Positions 42,801-55,554 are shown, counted from the stretch's first letter. The stretch: 64,000 nucleotides of DNA from Epiperipatus broadwayi (GCA_028023455.1 JAQFVV010006216.1:2452445-2516444), one strand, 5' to 3'. Notes: generated from the sequence alone by a model not told the origin. Translations and numbers: made by a program.

Positions 42801-45679
42801 AACAATAAAACTAATTATAAAACTAATGGCAATTGACAAAATATATTTTGACACTAAAAACTTGAAATTTTTTAATATTTTGTAAACTTAGAAAAATGTT
42901 ACATAGGTCTTTTAGAACATTTGATTTTGAAATGAAAATATGAGTAAAACTTAAACAATAAATATCAATAGTGAGATAAACATTACAAATATTGAATATG
43001 AAGCTATACAACAAGTTATCTGAAAGATAAATAATTATTGATTTAAGAAATAGAGTAAAAAGTGCAGTGTTTTTAATAAGATTAAGAAGCAAATTTGTAT
43101 TTCATTGAAATTAAAAATAAGAAAAAGACAAACTAAAGGTTTTTTTTTGTTGTTGTTGTTTTTTGTTTTTGTTGTTCATTGAGAATATTATTTTAAATAA
43201 AACCAAAAACAATTTTAAAACAAAAAAAAAAAAGAACGCATAGGATATTTAATCAATATGAATTTAGAGAAGAATGAAAATGATAAATTGGAAAAATTAA
43301 ATTACTAATGAGTAATTTATAGAAAAAATAAGTGAAAAAATATTTTAATGAATAAATTGAGAAGAAAGAATAATTGGATTAAGCATATACTTCAAAACAA
43401 ATAAATTATCAAAGTTATTAAAAAAAGATTGTGAAGAAGAAAATATATATGATGTACAAGAAGATACTCTTAAATAAAAGAATAGTTATGATTACTAAAA
43501 AAGAATGAAGAAAGAGATAAAAGACCAGCAGAAAACGTTCTGTTGTGAGATAAAGCACTGCCATGTGGCAGTAGAATTACTTCAAATTTTTAAATCAAAC
43601 AAGAAAATCAAAATCCATGAGGGTTTTTTCTTTGAAAAGAAAATTTTAAATACTAACATAGAATGTAAGAAAGACATCAATGAAAGATAAATAGAAAAAT
43701 AAATTAATTGTCATAAATTAAATGAAAATACTATTTTAAGTGATAACACTATATATATTAAAAAGAGCTGTATTTATTATATATAAAATATACTGATAAA
43801 TAAAAAATCAGAATGCCTATTGTCATAAGCCACAATATAATCTCTAGTGTAGCCTAAAATATTTTCTAAATCAATTAACAAATTACATTTTTTTTAAAAA
43901 ATTGTTTAGTTAGCAAATTTTTATATGGGATATTTTTGTCTTATAACAAATTTTAAAAAATTAATAAAAAAACATATGGTATGCATTGTCTTAATATAAA
44001 GTTAACTTTGTTATTATTTATTTGTTTCAAATATATATATTTCTCCAATTTTTTCTTTAAAAAAAAAACAAAGCAGTTAAATCACAATATAATGCAATAA
44101 AATATATTTTTCAATAAACCCTGAATTTTTAATTTTTTTTTTTTTTAAAAAAAAAAAAACTATAATAATAAAGAGCATGCATTTATGTGTGTATAAAATG
44201 TTTTTAAGAAATTTAAAAACATTTTCTTTATTTAGCAAATAAAAAAAGTACATGAAACTAATATACATTGAATGATTTGATAATTTATTTGCACTATTGT
44301 AAGTCTCAATACTTTTATTATATATAGAATAACTTTCTTCAGGGTTTGTGATAACATTGTTTTAAAATGAATATACTAATTATGATCAGAACTCAGTTGA
44401 TACAGTAAATGATTTCCTGTTTACCCATCACAAAATCAACAATGATCTCTGCAATTTACACAGGGTTTAAGATCTGACTCAAAGCTCAACCTGTCATATT
44501 TGATACTTAATCACCAAATTATTTTCCAAATACCTAACAATTTGATACTTTTTAAAAATATTTCTCTTTTCTATTGCGTTCATACTCCCTTAGTATATGT
44601 TTAGCAAAATAAAGAAAAGTATTAAATTGTGCTATTAATTACAAAAATCATTTTACAGTATGTGTTATGATTATATTAGTGAAGCTTATTTTAAGATGAT
44701 TACTTTATAAACACTCAATTTTTGTTTTAAGTCAAAATAAAGTATGAATATATAGTATATGTTTACAATTAATACTTAAACAAAAATGAATAAAGCAAGA
44801 TTTGAGTTTAATGCATATAATATGAAACAAATCATCATCATAAAATAAATCTAAGAGAGTATCTTGTAATATGCACAGACTTTTAAAATGATCTATTAAC
44901 CTGAGCACTATCTATCTAACTTCATAGTCTACTAAATAGATGTCCACATACAATATATATGTTATATCTTATTTTAGCCTGATATTGGTTTCTTGGTTAT
45001 CCTGCGGATGATTCCACTTCCATATCTGGTTTGCTTCTAAAATAATAAATTACACAAACGAATTAAATAAGAATTATATACTTTTTTAAAACATCAATAT
45101 TTAAAAGATACACATTACTCCAACTGCCACATTTTATATCATTTTCAATTGAATAAGGATGACATCTTTGAAAATTGCTTCATTTCTGAGCTAAGATCTT
45201 AAAATGTTTCACAAAATATGTGTTGACAGAACATGATATATATTCACACTTATTTATTAACCATTATGTACCAATCCCAATAAATGCAACCTCATTAAGA
45301 ATTTCATTTAAAATGTTAAATACGAAAAACTTTTATAATCTTCATAACCATTTACATTTTGATAGCAATTTATTTTCTAGAATAATCATAATATTCTAAT
45401 AATTACAACTGCAATAATATAGCTAAATATTGTATATTAATCATCAAATACATGAGCACTCCCCAACTTTATAACAAAATCATTCTTGTTCAAATGAATA
45501 TCTCACCATAAACAAAAGATCAATTCAGAAACATCTAACTTCAAATGTTTGTTCTATCTTTATTATTTCTTAACTTCATATTTAATAATCAATTTTAAAA
45601 TATTATCTTACATATATATTAACAAAATAAGTTTTGTATTAAGATCTTCAATGAAGCTATGTAACCATATTATCTATTG
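42801..45679. other. AT-rich stretch without firm genes
   Basis: Contains (GTT)n-like runs near 43149-43175 and paired T/A homopolymers at 44131-44158. Open frames at 42823-43092 (minus) and 43505-43690 (plus) have AT-driven composition and no recognisable domain. Confidence 0.45.
45672..45679. repeat. hAT target-site duplication, left
   Basis: ATCTATTG, identical to 49350-49357. An exact 8-bp duplication is diagnostic for hAT insertion. Confidence 0.9.
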
Positions 45680-48630
45680 CAGGGGTGTCCAAAAAGTCGA
45701 TCGCGATCGACCGGTCGATCGCAAAGCCAATTTTGGTCGATCACTAGGCCAATCTGCCAAGAACTGGCTGGCAAGGATTGAAACAAATTGTCAAGATTTT
45801 TAACTTTTTTTGTTATTTTTGTTTTTGTTTTAATTTTTTTTTCAGTTCTAGATAGGTGAAGTCCAATAAGTCATATCGTTATTGAAAATAATATTTTTAA
45901 TCTTGACTTAATGTGTTTTTGTAACCGAATGCAATGTGTGAACATAATGCGCAAATGCAAAAATATGCATGCAGTTATTGACTCAAAAAAACACAGCTAT
46001 TTAGCTTGAATATTTAGTAGTGTTATACGATAACTTCTTTTCTTTAGTATTGAAATAATATGATTTATCTATCTTCCAGTTTCAGACTACTATGTTTCAT
46101 AGTAGTATAATTTTCTCTAATTCAAATCCATCCAAGTCCATGTATATTTTAAATTAATACTAAAATATTGTATAAAAGTTCTGTTAACAAGTATGTGCTT
46201 ATAATCATATTACACATTAATTAGCTAATAATATCTGTATGCATATAACTATAATACGCAGTTCTAATTTAAAATAATAATAAATTAAAGTAAGTTGTGT
46301 AGACATTATTGTGTGTGTAGAAGCACACCTATGTATATATGCGAAGGAAACTGTAATGTGATAGATTTTGTGAACTTACAACTTTTCTAAATTATCTATT
46401 TTAAATTATAAATTTAATTTATAAATTTGCTTGCATTTGCATATAAAATCCTAAATTCAGTGTGATAGTGTTACACATATAAGAGAATATTTACACTTTA
46501 CAGAACTTAAATCTCTTTTTTAAAAAAGATTTATTTCTTGGAAATCATTCTGACTCACACCTGGAAACCAAGAGCTGAAATTTTAAAAAAAATTAAAAAT
46601 AAATATAAGATAAAGGCAAAATCACTGGACCAGCGCTATTTATCAATTACTCAGCTGGAGTTTTTTTCTTTACTACGATTTAATAAAGTAGTTTAAAAAC
46701 TAAAATATAAGACTTAAAGTTGTCAACAAGTTATAACTTATGCAGGGGAAGAGAAAGATTTGATATAAAAACTCCCAGTTTTCATTACTAAATGTTCATT
46801 CTCTAATATTCAGAATGTAATAGTGCCCTCATGTGAACAATATTATTATTATTAATCAATATTATCTATCGACGGTGACCACGTCGAGTTTCAATGTTTC
46901 TTCTGTTTAAAATGAAAGTACCTTTTCTTATGCTTTAATTTAAATTGTGGCTTTTCTTATCTATCTATTTACTTGATTAATGAGCCTTTTCAGCAACAGA
47001 TGTTTAAGCTGAAGTCATTAACAGAGTTAATGATCGCAGTTCATGAGTTTTTAATTTTCTTGGAAAATATTTAATTCAATATTTATTATTTACTTTGAAT
47101 ATTCAATTTTTATCAGTTAAGTTTGGGGAAATAAAATTGTCATAAGTATTTCTTTTTTTTCATTTTAGTATACCCATGAACATGAGTAGTAAACCAAAAA
47201 AATCGAAAACTTATCATTTCGATGAAGAATGGGAACTCGACTACTTTTTTACAATGGTGAATGATAAATGTTGTTGCTTAATATGCTTTACCTCAATAGC
47301 CATTGCTAAAAAGGGTAATCTGGAGAGACATTTTTTAGCTTTACATAACAAGTATCAAACAGATTATCCACAAAGTACCGAATTGAGAAAACATAAAGTT
47401 AGGGATCTTAAAACTCAATTAAAAAATCAACAAAAAGTTTTTAAAAAACCAATGTTGAAGTCATAAGCAGTAACTACTGCATTATTCAAAGTAAGTTATC
47501 TTTTAGCAAAAAAATGTAAACCATTTTCAGAGGGTGAATTTGTAAAGGAAACTTTTTTGGAAATATCAGTCACTTTTTAGCAATTTTCATAACAAGAGTG
47601 AAATTATTACTGCAATTCAAGATCTGCAACTATCTTGAAACACTGTGGTGCAACAAATTGAGAAGATGAGTGGAAATGTAAAAGAACAGTTATATGATGA
47701 TATTAATAGATGTTCTTGTTTCTCCCTTCATTGTGATGAGTCAATAGATATAAGTGATACAGCACAATTACTTGTTTTCATTCATATGGTTTTTAAAGAT
47801 TTTACATATAAAGAAGAATTGTTGGGTCTTATTTCTTTGAAAGAAAGAACTAGAGATATAGATATATTCAAAGCCTTTAAAAACTTGCTCAATGATTTGA
47901 AAGTACCACTTTTTAAATTAGTTTCAATAACAACAGATGGTGCAGCTGCAATGATAGGTCGCATAAATGGATTTATAGTCTTATGTCAAAATGAAGATGA
48001 ATCCCCAGCTTTTTTGAGCTACCACTGCATAATTCACCAGCAAGTGTTAGCCAGTAAGAGACTAAACACAAAAGAAGTAATGGACATAGCGTTTAAAATT
48101 GTTAATTCAATTCGAGGAAGTTCCCTCAAACAACATCTCTTCCAACTGCAGCTCGATGAAGGCCAACCTGAATTATTATTACATACCAATGTAAGTTGGC
48201 TAAGCAGAGGTAAATTTCTGCAATGATTTCGTGATTTATTGCCTGAAGTAATAGATTTTCTCCGCTAGCAAGATGGTAAATGTGAAAATTTAAATGATGA
48301 AACTTGGCTTAGTGACTTAGCTTTTCTAACCGATTTTACTTCAATGTTAAGTCATTTAAATATAGAATTACAAGGTAGAAATAAAACAGTAATTGATATG
48401 ATCAGCTGTGTAGATGCATATAAGACAAAATTTATTATGCTAATAGAAGATCTGCAACAAAATAATCTTAATCATTTTCCAAATATGGTGGATCATCTAC
48501 AAAAGCATAAAAATCCAAAAAGTAATTGAAGATTTTAAGGTAAGATTCCAAGAATTTGAAAAAATTAAAGAAATTGTGAAATGTATATCTTTTCCTTTTA
48601 AAAAAGATTTAAATGTGAAACACATTAGCC

Positions 48631-48730
48631 AAAAAATTTCAGACATATTTCATATGGAGCAAAAGGCTTTAGAAAATGACAAAAAATTTCAGACATATTT
48701 CATATGGAACAAAAGGCTTTAGAAAATGAA
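48631..48730 (+). repeat. 50-bp tandem duplication in the hAT gene
   Basis: 48631-48680 and 48681-48730 match with two differences. The unit begins AAAAAATTTCAGACATATTT. Fifty is not a multiple of three, so it shifts the frame. Confidence 0.9.
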
Positions 48731-48827
48731 ATTATAATTTTACAAACTGATTTAATCTTACAAGCTAGAAAATTTGAAGATTTTTGGAAATATGTCAACC
48801 GAGAAAAAAAATCCCAATATCATCAAA

Positions 48828-48911
48828 TGTAGCAAATATATTTATTCTTGTTTCGGATCTACATACCTGTGTAGCAAATATATTTATTCTTGTTTCGGAT
48901 CTACATACCTG
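48828..48911 (+). repeat. 42-bp exact tandem duplication in the hAT gene
   Basis: 48828-48869 and 48870-48911 are identical, beginning TGTAGCAAATATATTTATTC. It repeats 14 residues in frame just before the conserved CESAF motif. Confidence 0.92.
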
Positions 48912-49349
48912 TGTGAATCGGCATTTTCATACTTAAAGTTAACGAAGACTAAACAACATTCTGTCCTAACTGATTCCCATACTGAGGATTCTTTATTATT
49001 ATCTTTGTCAGGATATACACCTAATTATGATTCCTTGGTTAGAGACATGCAAACACAGTTTTCCCATTAATGTTAAGATAATAAAATAAGTTCTAAATAT
49101 GTCTTTATCAGTAGCTAATTTGAATTAATACATATTGTTAATAATTAATCATGTTGCTTTAATTCCCTCGGACATGAATTTTTTAGCCTGTTAAATAATT
49201 GTTATTTTTTATGTAGGTAGATATATAAAAATAGTATGTATTTCAGATCTTTCTCCAATTAGACTACGCCTATGACAACAAGTCGATCATCGCAACACAT
49301 TTTCAAAATAAAAAGTCGATCTTATGAACACAAAAGTTGGCCATCCCTG

Positions 49350-49357
49350 ATCTATTG
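49350..49357. repeat. hAT target-site duplication, right
   Basis: ATCTATTG, identical to 45672-45679. Confidence 0.9.
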
Positions 49358-50438
49358 CATTTAATGCGAAAACTTATTTCTATGTAAATAAGTATTTTCT
49401 TATTACATCTCACATTTCTCAACATAATATCACTTTATTTATATAAATATCATAACAAAATACTTTCATTATCAATATTTGTCTGAAATTAATATGCATT
49501 CAAACATCCATGTACAGATATCATTTTTGTTTAAATGTAAAAATATAAAACAATTTAGTATTAAACATTACGTCCTATGTTTTTTTAGATCACAAAAATT
49601 AACTTGTCAGAATTATTCCAAATAATACTTACATTTCACAATAATATAGCAATGTATCAAAGATAAAGCATTTTTAACTGATAATTAAATTTTTTTCTTC
49701 TTCTTCTTTTTTTAATACTCAAAACTAGATGGTTTAAGCAATCTTTAACTTTTTTTCAACTTTTTAAAATGTATTACATAACTTTTAAAAGTAATCCAAC
49801 AAAAAAAAAAGTTCTTGTTTATCTTTTAGGTTAAGTGTGCTTGACTAGTTTATTTATATATTTAAAAAATATATATAAACAAAATCCTTATATAAAAATC
49901 TAATATAAAATAATTATATATAAAAAATATATTTACATATATATATAAAATATTCTTAGAAAACATTCATAAAACTATTTTCGTGATTGACTTTAGACTA
50001 TAAAGACTATATAACTAACTTTAGTTCATTTAGAAAGCATTTCCAATATAGTTCAAACTAAGCATAAATACTTTATGTCTTCAGCTCATACATGTATATG
50101 TATTTTGTTAGCAATTTTGACAATTTTTTTCTTCCTTGAGTAATATCAAAACTTCATGTGATGATGTAGAGCTAGAATCATTTTGTTTCACATTTAATAA
50201 TTAATACATTCTACTGTGATCACTATAAAGTCTTTTAGATTTGATATATTCTTTTGGTGAATTTTAACTTTTTATTTTGCAGTTTAAATGAAACGCTGGC
50301 ATTCAGAATTTACTTCATGGTACTAGTCAAAAAATTTGGAGAAATTAAACTTTTTCTTGTGCTTTTCCATGTAAAATAGGGAATGAAGACTAAAAAAATG
50401 GAACACTTTTGACATCACAAAGAACACAATAACATTAC
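49358..50438. other. AT-rich stretch, nothing recognised
   Basis: TA-rich and homopolymer-rich. No coding frame or structured repeat supported. Confidence 0.5.
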
Positions 50439-50523
50439 CTTACACAATGCTAAAACTCTACCAGCACTTTTTGCTGATTTAAGCCCTATATGTTCACTCT
50501 TGTCTAGACTTTTCTGGGTCTTT
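50439..50523 (-). CDS. Candidate host exon, unassigned
   Basis: On the minus strand an 85-bp open segment lies between a good acceptor (AATTTTTTAG) and a good donor (AAG then GTAATGTT). In the open frame it encodes 28 residues, with KTQKSLDKSEHIGLKS then AKSAGRVLALCK. The composition is polar and lysine-rich, as in interdomain linkers. It is on the same strand as, and upstream of, the ligase III exon, so it could belong to that gene's N-terminal linker. No diagnostic motif proves this. Short open segments with splice-like flanks can arise by chance. Confidence 0.3.
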
Positions 50524-53300
50524 CTAAAAAATTTATTATTTCTTAAATAATTTGTTATTTTCCTAATTAATCTAAATAAACACTATAAATAAAAATAAAA
50601 TATTTTTTTCTTTTAATTAATCAAACCAAAATCATAAAAGGAATATTTTCACTTAATCCTTTATAATCATAAGATTAACTTCTAATTAGAATCATTTTAA
50701 TACTAACATATAATTAGCCCTTGAACAATTTGATATTTTCTATTACTCAACTTTTCACTAGACTTGATTTCTTTTTAATTTAAATTTTATAAATAATTAA
50801 TATTCTAAGAAGTCACATTTAATTTTTTAAATGTTTTAAGACTGATTTATAAATAAAAACAATGTACCACAAACATCATCAAGTAAATTAGTTTAAGCAC
50901 ACTTTCAGAAAATGAATGAATTATTTTTTGTTTTAAATTTTCTTTTAACATGAATGAATAAATGTAGATTTACGATAAATCTATCAAATTATATTTTAAA
51001 ATACTCTAGATGATTGATATTTGACAATTTGGCCTAAGATACTGATCTCCCCAGATTTTTTTTCGAATTATAAAAGCAATATCTGAATTTTTATAAATAT
51101 CTCAAGCATTTTTATAATATGAAATCCTACACTAATATATGTTATAATAATGGTAAAACTGCATTCTAAAGCCACAGAGCTATCACACTTTTTCTGAGGG
51201 AAATACCCAATGATTCTAATCAAATATGAGTGATTAAGTTGATCTAAAAAATCTATTTTCGTTTTTCTCTTTTCATGATACATATTATAAAATTCTTTTA
51301 CTTAAAATTATTCTGCATTTAGAAAAAAATAACATTTAAAATAATTTTTATATATTCTCAAAATAACCTAACTAATCTAAAAAACTTTTAATCCATAAAA
51401 TATATGTATATTTAGTTTTTCCTTTCTTTTAAATATATAGTAAATAAAAAAAATCAAATATATTTCTATTTCTCTTCTTTTAATATTGAGTACTTAGAAT
51501 GTTCTTCATCTTTTCATTTCGGTTTAAAGTCAGTATCTATACTAAATATTTTTTATGCACACTTACTCAAATATACATGCCTAAATATATAATGAATTTA
51601 TTTTCTTAATGTTTTAAATTAGTAAATTAGATTACATTTTTGTGTACTTTGAGTCTATTCTAACCACATAAATTATATTTTCAATCCCTACTGTTATTTC
51701 TGCCTATTCATGTGCCTTGCTAATAAAAATTATTTCAATACATAAAGTAAAAGTAATGATGATAAACAAATAACTAAAATTATTATAAATAATTTTATCA
51801 ATAAAAGGATAAATAAAATAATGAAAATTAATGGCAATAAAAAAAAGTCATTGCAGTACAATTAGAGTTTATAACTCATATTATTAAAAAAAATTTGGAA
51901 GATAAATGAATAAATAAAAAAAAAACATTTAATGACAAAAAGTAATGGAAAAAAACCAAGTTACTGTATTATAATTTTTAATAAGTATCATTATCAAAAA
52001 TATAAAATAAGAGTCATACTATAAAAAAATTCAATTCTGTAATCTTAATTAAATAAATATGCTGAGAAAAGAAGAGACAAAAACTCAATAATTTATACCA
52101 AATACTGAGTAAATTGGTTCAGATATTTTCAGATATTTTAGAATAGATTATATAAGTATGAGTAAACCCTGTTATGAGCTATCCAATTAAACACTGTATT
52201 AGTAAAATTGTACCCAAATTTAAATAAATGAAACAATGTAGTATAAATAAAATGTGCTTCATCTTAAATATATCCAAAAATCATATAAATATAGATATTT
52301 AAAGTTTGTTTAAAGCAGTGTAAAAATGTTTTTTTTAATAATTTAATATATATACACACACATACTAAATTTATATATATCTCAGATGATTCGGTGTCAT
52401 TAAACAAGATATACATTTTCAGAAATTGCATTTTCAAAAAAAATATCACTTCTTATATTTTCAACCATTTCAATGATAAATTGGTTTGGTAACTGATCTA
52501 TCTTCTTTTATCTTTAGTTTTTCCAAACACTGTATCTTTTCCTAATGAATTACAAAGGAGTCGCAAACTTCACTTTGTCTAACTATACAACTTCAATTAT
52601 ATGCTATCCAAAGGAAAATATCATCAAATATTAAACAATATAAAAAAACCTTTAGAATTAACAAATTTTATATTGGAGCAGCCATTTTTTTCCTCTGAAC
52701 ATTATGAGGGAGGACTGAAAAATAACCGAATAGTTATCTGGTATACATGCCCATTGTAATATATGCTTCTGCTGCTACATACCTCATGATGGGACTCTTT
52801 TGTAACAATATGCCAAATAACATCACCATGTAAAATCATGGTAGCAGGCATAACACATTTTTAGATAAAGTGCATTTAGCATATTTATCCATTTTTTGTA
52901 AAGGCTGAAAGGTTGGAATGTTTTCTTTCAGGGAAACAGTTATAATACTTGAAATAGATTACAAGCAAGCTGAACTCAGAAAAATACAAGTTTGCAAGTG
53001 GTTTAATAGAAGTATCAAATTCATCACATCACAAAAAGTATTGCAAATAAAGTACAATGTCAAGACAATGCGGGTGTTTTTTTGGACATAAACAGCACTT
53101 TTCTCTCAGAACTAGTTCATAATAGTCAGGCATTTTATCTGCTAGTTCTGAAATGTTTACTAATGCAATAAAATGCAAATGTCTCATTTTGTGGCAAAAT
53201 GAGAAGTGCAATTGTATTTTTATATTGTACTATTTCCATCATTTAATATGAGTATTGAATGTCTTTAGAAAAATTTAACTTTATTTAAATATTCCAAATA
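50524..53300. other. AT-rich stretch with one weak ORF
   Basis: Mostly low-complexity. A 60-codon minus frame at 53211-53029 (with CCLCPKKHPHC) sits in a less AT-extreme patch at about 52690-53210, which may be the remains of an unidentified mobile element. I could not assign it. Confidence 0.4.
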
Positions 53301-53324
53301 CATTCAACTGTTAGTAATATCACA

Positions 53325-53515
53325 TCAAACAGGTTAGTAAATGCACAACATTTCGAGAGGTAATATTCTCCCCTCTTCTTCAGATGTTGCTGGCCTGACC
53401 AGTGATAGTACTAGCATGGGATTCAAATCTGGACCCTTAGATTCTTGAGTATTAAATTTTAAGGTAATGCTGTAATCAACTGAACCATTCTACCAGAGGC
53501 AATAATCATTAGAAT
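53325..53515 (-). repeat. tRNA-headed SINE-like unit with hammerhead-like core
   Basis: On the minus strand, GAATGGTTCAGTTGATTAC (about 53490-53472) resembles a tRNA A-box region and GATTTGAATCCC (about 53431-53420) a B box. The body then contains CTGAAGA (53383-53377), the stem AGAGG...CCTCT (76-72 with 60-56 of the 53300 block) and CGAAA (53355-53351). This is hammerhead core order, as in retrozymes and Penelope-like elements. A Pol III-type head fused to such a body would be a composite short retroelement. Family unknown. Confidence 0.45.
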
Positions 53516-54125
53516 TTTCATATACTTATCTATGAGATTCCTCCTGATTTCTCCACTTTCTTCTAAGAGTACAGTTAATTAGTGGTTTCCATACATTATA
53601 TATAGTCACTTTAGATTGGGTTATGGAATTTTTTTGCCATTGTGATGAGAGCAGTTTCTTTAAATTTTCTTCTTTGTACTTTTTCTTCTCCATTTAATAT
53701 TTATGTATTTTCCCAATTGTACATATGTTCATTGGCATATACATGATATGCTACTATAGACACATCTGTTTTCTCTCTTCTAATCATCAGTTTTTGTTCT
53801 TGTAAACACTTTCAATGGGATCACTGCTATTACCAATATATGTTCTTCCACATTCACATGGTATTTCATAGATGCAGTTTTTTCTTTTCAGCATTTCAAA
53901 CATAGGTTTTGTAGATGTTAGAATTCCTCATAGTGTGATATGATTCTGGAAAGCTATTCTGATGATATACTGATAGCAGATTTTCCTTAATTTGTCTGCT
54001 ATTTTTGGAATGTGTGGTACATACAATCATGCAATTGAAAAGTGCTTGTGAAAACAAACTGATGATTAGACAAATTCTAGTCCTATTTGTATTATTACTT
54101 TCCCTGTACTAGGTTCGAATTTCTG
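53516..54125 (-). pseudogene. Decayed Penelope-like GIY-YIG endonuclease
   Basis: On the minus strand a broken frame gives FQNHITLRGI-like sequence (a stop interrupts), then KRKNCIYEIPCECGRTYIGN (about 53895-53830), the Penelope GIY-YIG core with its Cys pair. Further on come AYHVYANEHMYNWENT (His region) and RRKFKETALI (Glu region). The order and spacing match the endonuclease domain of Penelope-like elements. The RT is not recognisable. It is a different, older copy from the inverted pair near 21 kb, since it shares little nucleotide identity by eye. Confidence 0.6.
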
Positions 54126-55358
54126 ACTGTGCCATTTTGTTATGTATTTATCCATGACTCACAAAGGACAAATCGCAATTAATTAATAAATAAAACTAAA
54201 TTTAGTATTAAGGATTTAATATAAGTTATACAAACACAGAACTAGAATATATATACAAGCTTAATTATAATTAATATATATAAACAAATAAATGATCATG
54301 GAGTTCTTCAAGTCTTTAAACACTCTTTCAATAATGTCCAACAATTACTGTCTTATTCAATGGATTGACTTTCCACAACTATGCTAAATAACTATAAGTT
54401 CCCCAAGTTAAAATCTAAGAGCCATTTAGGCTTACATAAACCAAAATATGATCAGAACGATCTGCTTTAAATACTAGTCAGATTTTTATACCTTCAGATT
54501 CCAAAACATCTGGGTTTATTCCTTCACATACTTCACCAACACAAAGGAGGAAAAAGAGCATGCACTTAAATCTACAATCCTGAGTTTTTATAGTCTTCAG
54601 TTTAATTGTTCCCTTATCGGAAATTTTCCATTCATTAAAATTCCTTTACAAAAGCATTTAATTAATTTTACTTTCTGGATCTACTATTTTCATAATATTT
54701 TATCTTTATTCTATTCGGTTCAAAATTTGCTCTTCTATTCTTTTCATTCAGTTTGTAGAAAAACCTTTTAATTGCATAACTCTATTCATTTTCTTATATC
54801 TATGACTCATTCCTAAAACAGTTTCTATTGTCATTAATTAGTACATTTAAATTTAACTTCTGGAATATTCTTATCAATCTTTTTTATACTAAAATATTTC
54901 TTGAAATTAAAATACTATAATAAATATCAATATCACTCTTGCATTCTATATGTTTGGGATATTCACTTGCCAATAACTTTCCTATTTCTTTATGTGTTTT
55001 TTTAAATAATAATAATGAACCCACCAGACTGGGCCTTTTGCATTCTTCAAAGATTTAATTTAATATCTCACTTCATGTCAAATACTGTATAGTTATAAAT
55101 ATGAAAATTATAGAATTTTAATTACAAAATTCTTTGTGTAATTTTTCTTCACACTTCATGAGGTAACCATTGTTTTTAGTGACAATACATCCTTACTTCT
55201 TATTGTTAAAATAATTTCCCTTACAATACCAAGAATATATTAAGATGTTCATTCTTTTTATATCATTATTTATCTATTTCATACTTCTATTTCATTATAT
55301 CATCATTACATTTTCAGGTACTTGAGTATTAGTCCTACAACACAGTATTAAACCTGCT
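54126..55358. other. Stretch without firm features
   Basis: An 88-bp minus open segment with splice-like flanks at 54492-54579 was considered and not called. The rest is AT-rich. Confidence 0.4.
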
Positions 55359-55554
55359 GCACCTTTTCACATTCATATCAATCCACTGATAACTTTGTAA
55401 TCTTGTGATCTGACAAAAATAATGTGTACACAGATCTTGTACACAATATTTTTCACAAGATTTGTGAATAAGTAATGTGTACACAAATCTTGTACATGAT
55501 ATTTTTGCAAAATTTACAAACTTATCAGCAGGTTGATTTGAATGTGAAAAGGCA
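55359..55554. repeat. Palindrome enclosing a tandem duplication
   Basis: Outer arms of about 48 bases (55359-55407 and 55508-55554) are imperfect reverse complements (CCTTTTCACATTCA / TGAATGTGAAAAGG, CTGATAA / TTATCAG). Between them two tandem units of about 55 bases share TAATGTGTACACA(G/A)ATCTTGTACA. Probably a rearranged fold-back element. Confidence 0.65.

Larger units (their letters stand above)
47176..49070 (+). pseudogene. hAT transposase with BED zinc finger
   Basis: The first ORF (47176-47466) has a BED-type finger, CLICFTSIAIAKKGNLERHF...H, with C-x2-C and H-x4-H spacing. After stops and a frameshift, the catalytic region at 47645-48226 shows SLHCDESIDISD (first Asp), SITTDGAAAMIG (second Asp), a YHCIIHQQ block and HTNVSWLSRGK with the conserved Trp. 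The C-terminal part (to 49070) has STYLCESAFSYLKLTKTK and YTPNYDSL, the hATC dimerisation motif. This is the arrangement of the ZBED5/SCAND3/GTF2IRD2-related transposases. At least four stops or frameshifts, and two short tandem duplications (50 bp at 48631, 42 bp at 48828), make it inactive. Confidence 0.88.
45680..49349 (+). mobile_element. hAT transposon (Buster/ZBED5-like), both ends present
   Basis: The left end CAGGGGTGTCCAA and right end (reverse complement CAGGGATGGCCAA) form short terminal inverted repeats flanked by ATCTATTG on both sides. Just inside the left end is GTCGATCGCGATCGAC (a perfect 16-bp palindrome) plus further GTCGATC copies; GTCGATC occurs twice near the right end. 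These are probably transposase-binding sites. The 3670-bp element carries one decayed transposase gene on the plus strand. Exact flanking duplications suggest a fairly recent insertion relative to other elements here, although the gene is already broken. Confidence 0.92.

Noticed and set aside
45002-45043. GC-richer patch after a TTATTATTTTAG on the minus strand, considered as a terminal exon
   Set aside because: All frames stop within 22 codons and no convincing donor or polyadenylation site follows.
53029-53211. 60-codon minus frame with a Cys/His-containing stretch (CCLCPKKHPHC)
   Set aside because: It is too short and unmatched to any zinc-binding family that I can name; it may be transposon debris.
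54492-54579. 88-bp minus open segment with CAG before it and GTATAA after it, encoding a Cys-rich hydrophobic peptide
   Set aside because: The donor is weak, the peptide matches no family I know, and open segments of this length with AG/GT flanks occur by chance. Not called as an exon.
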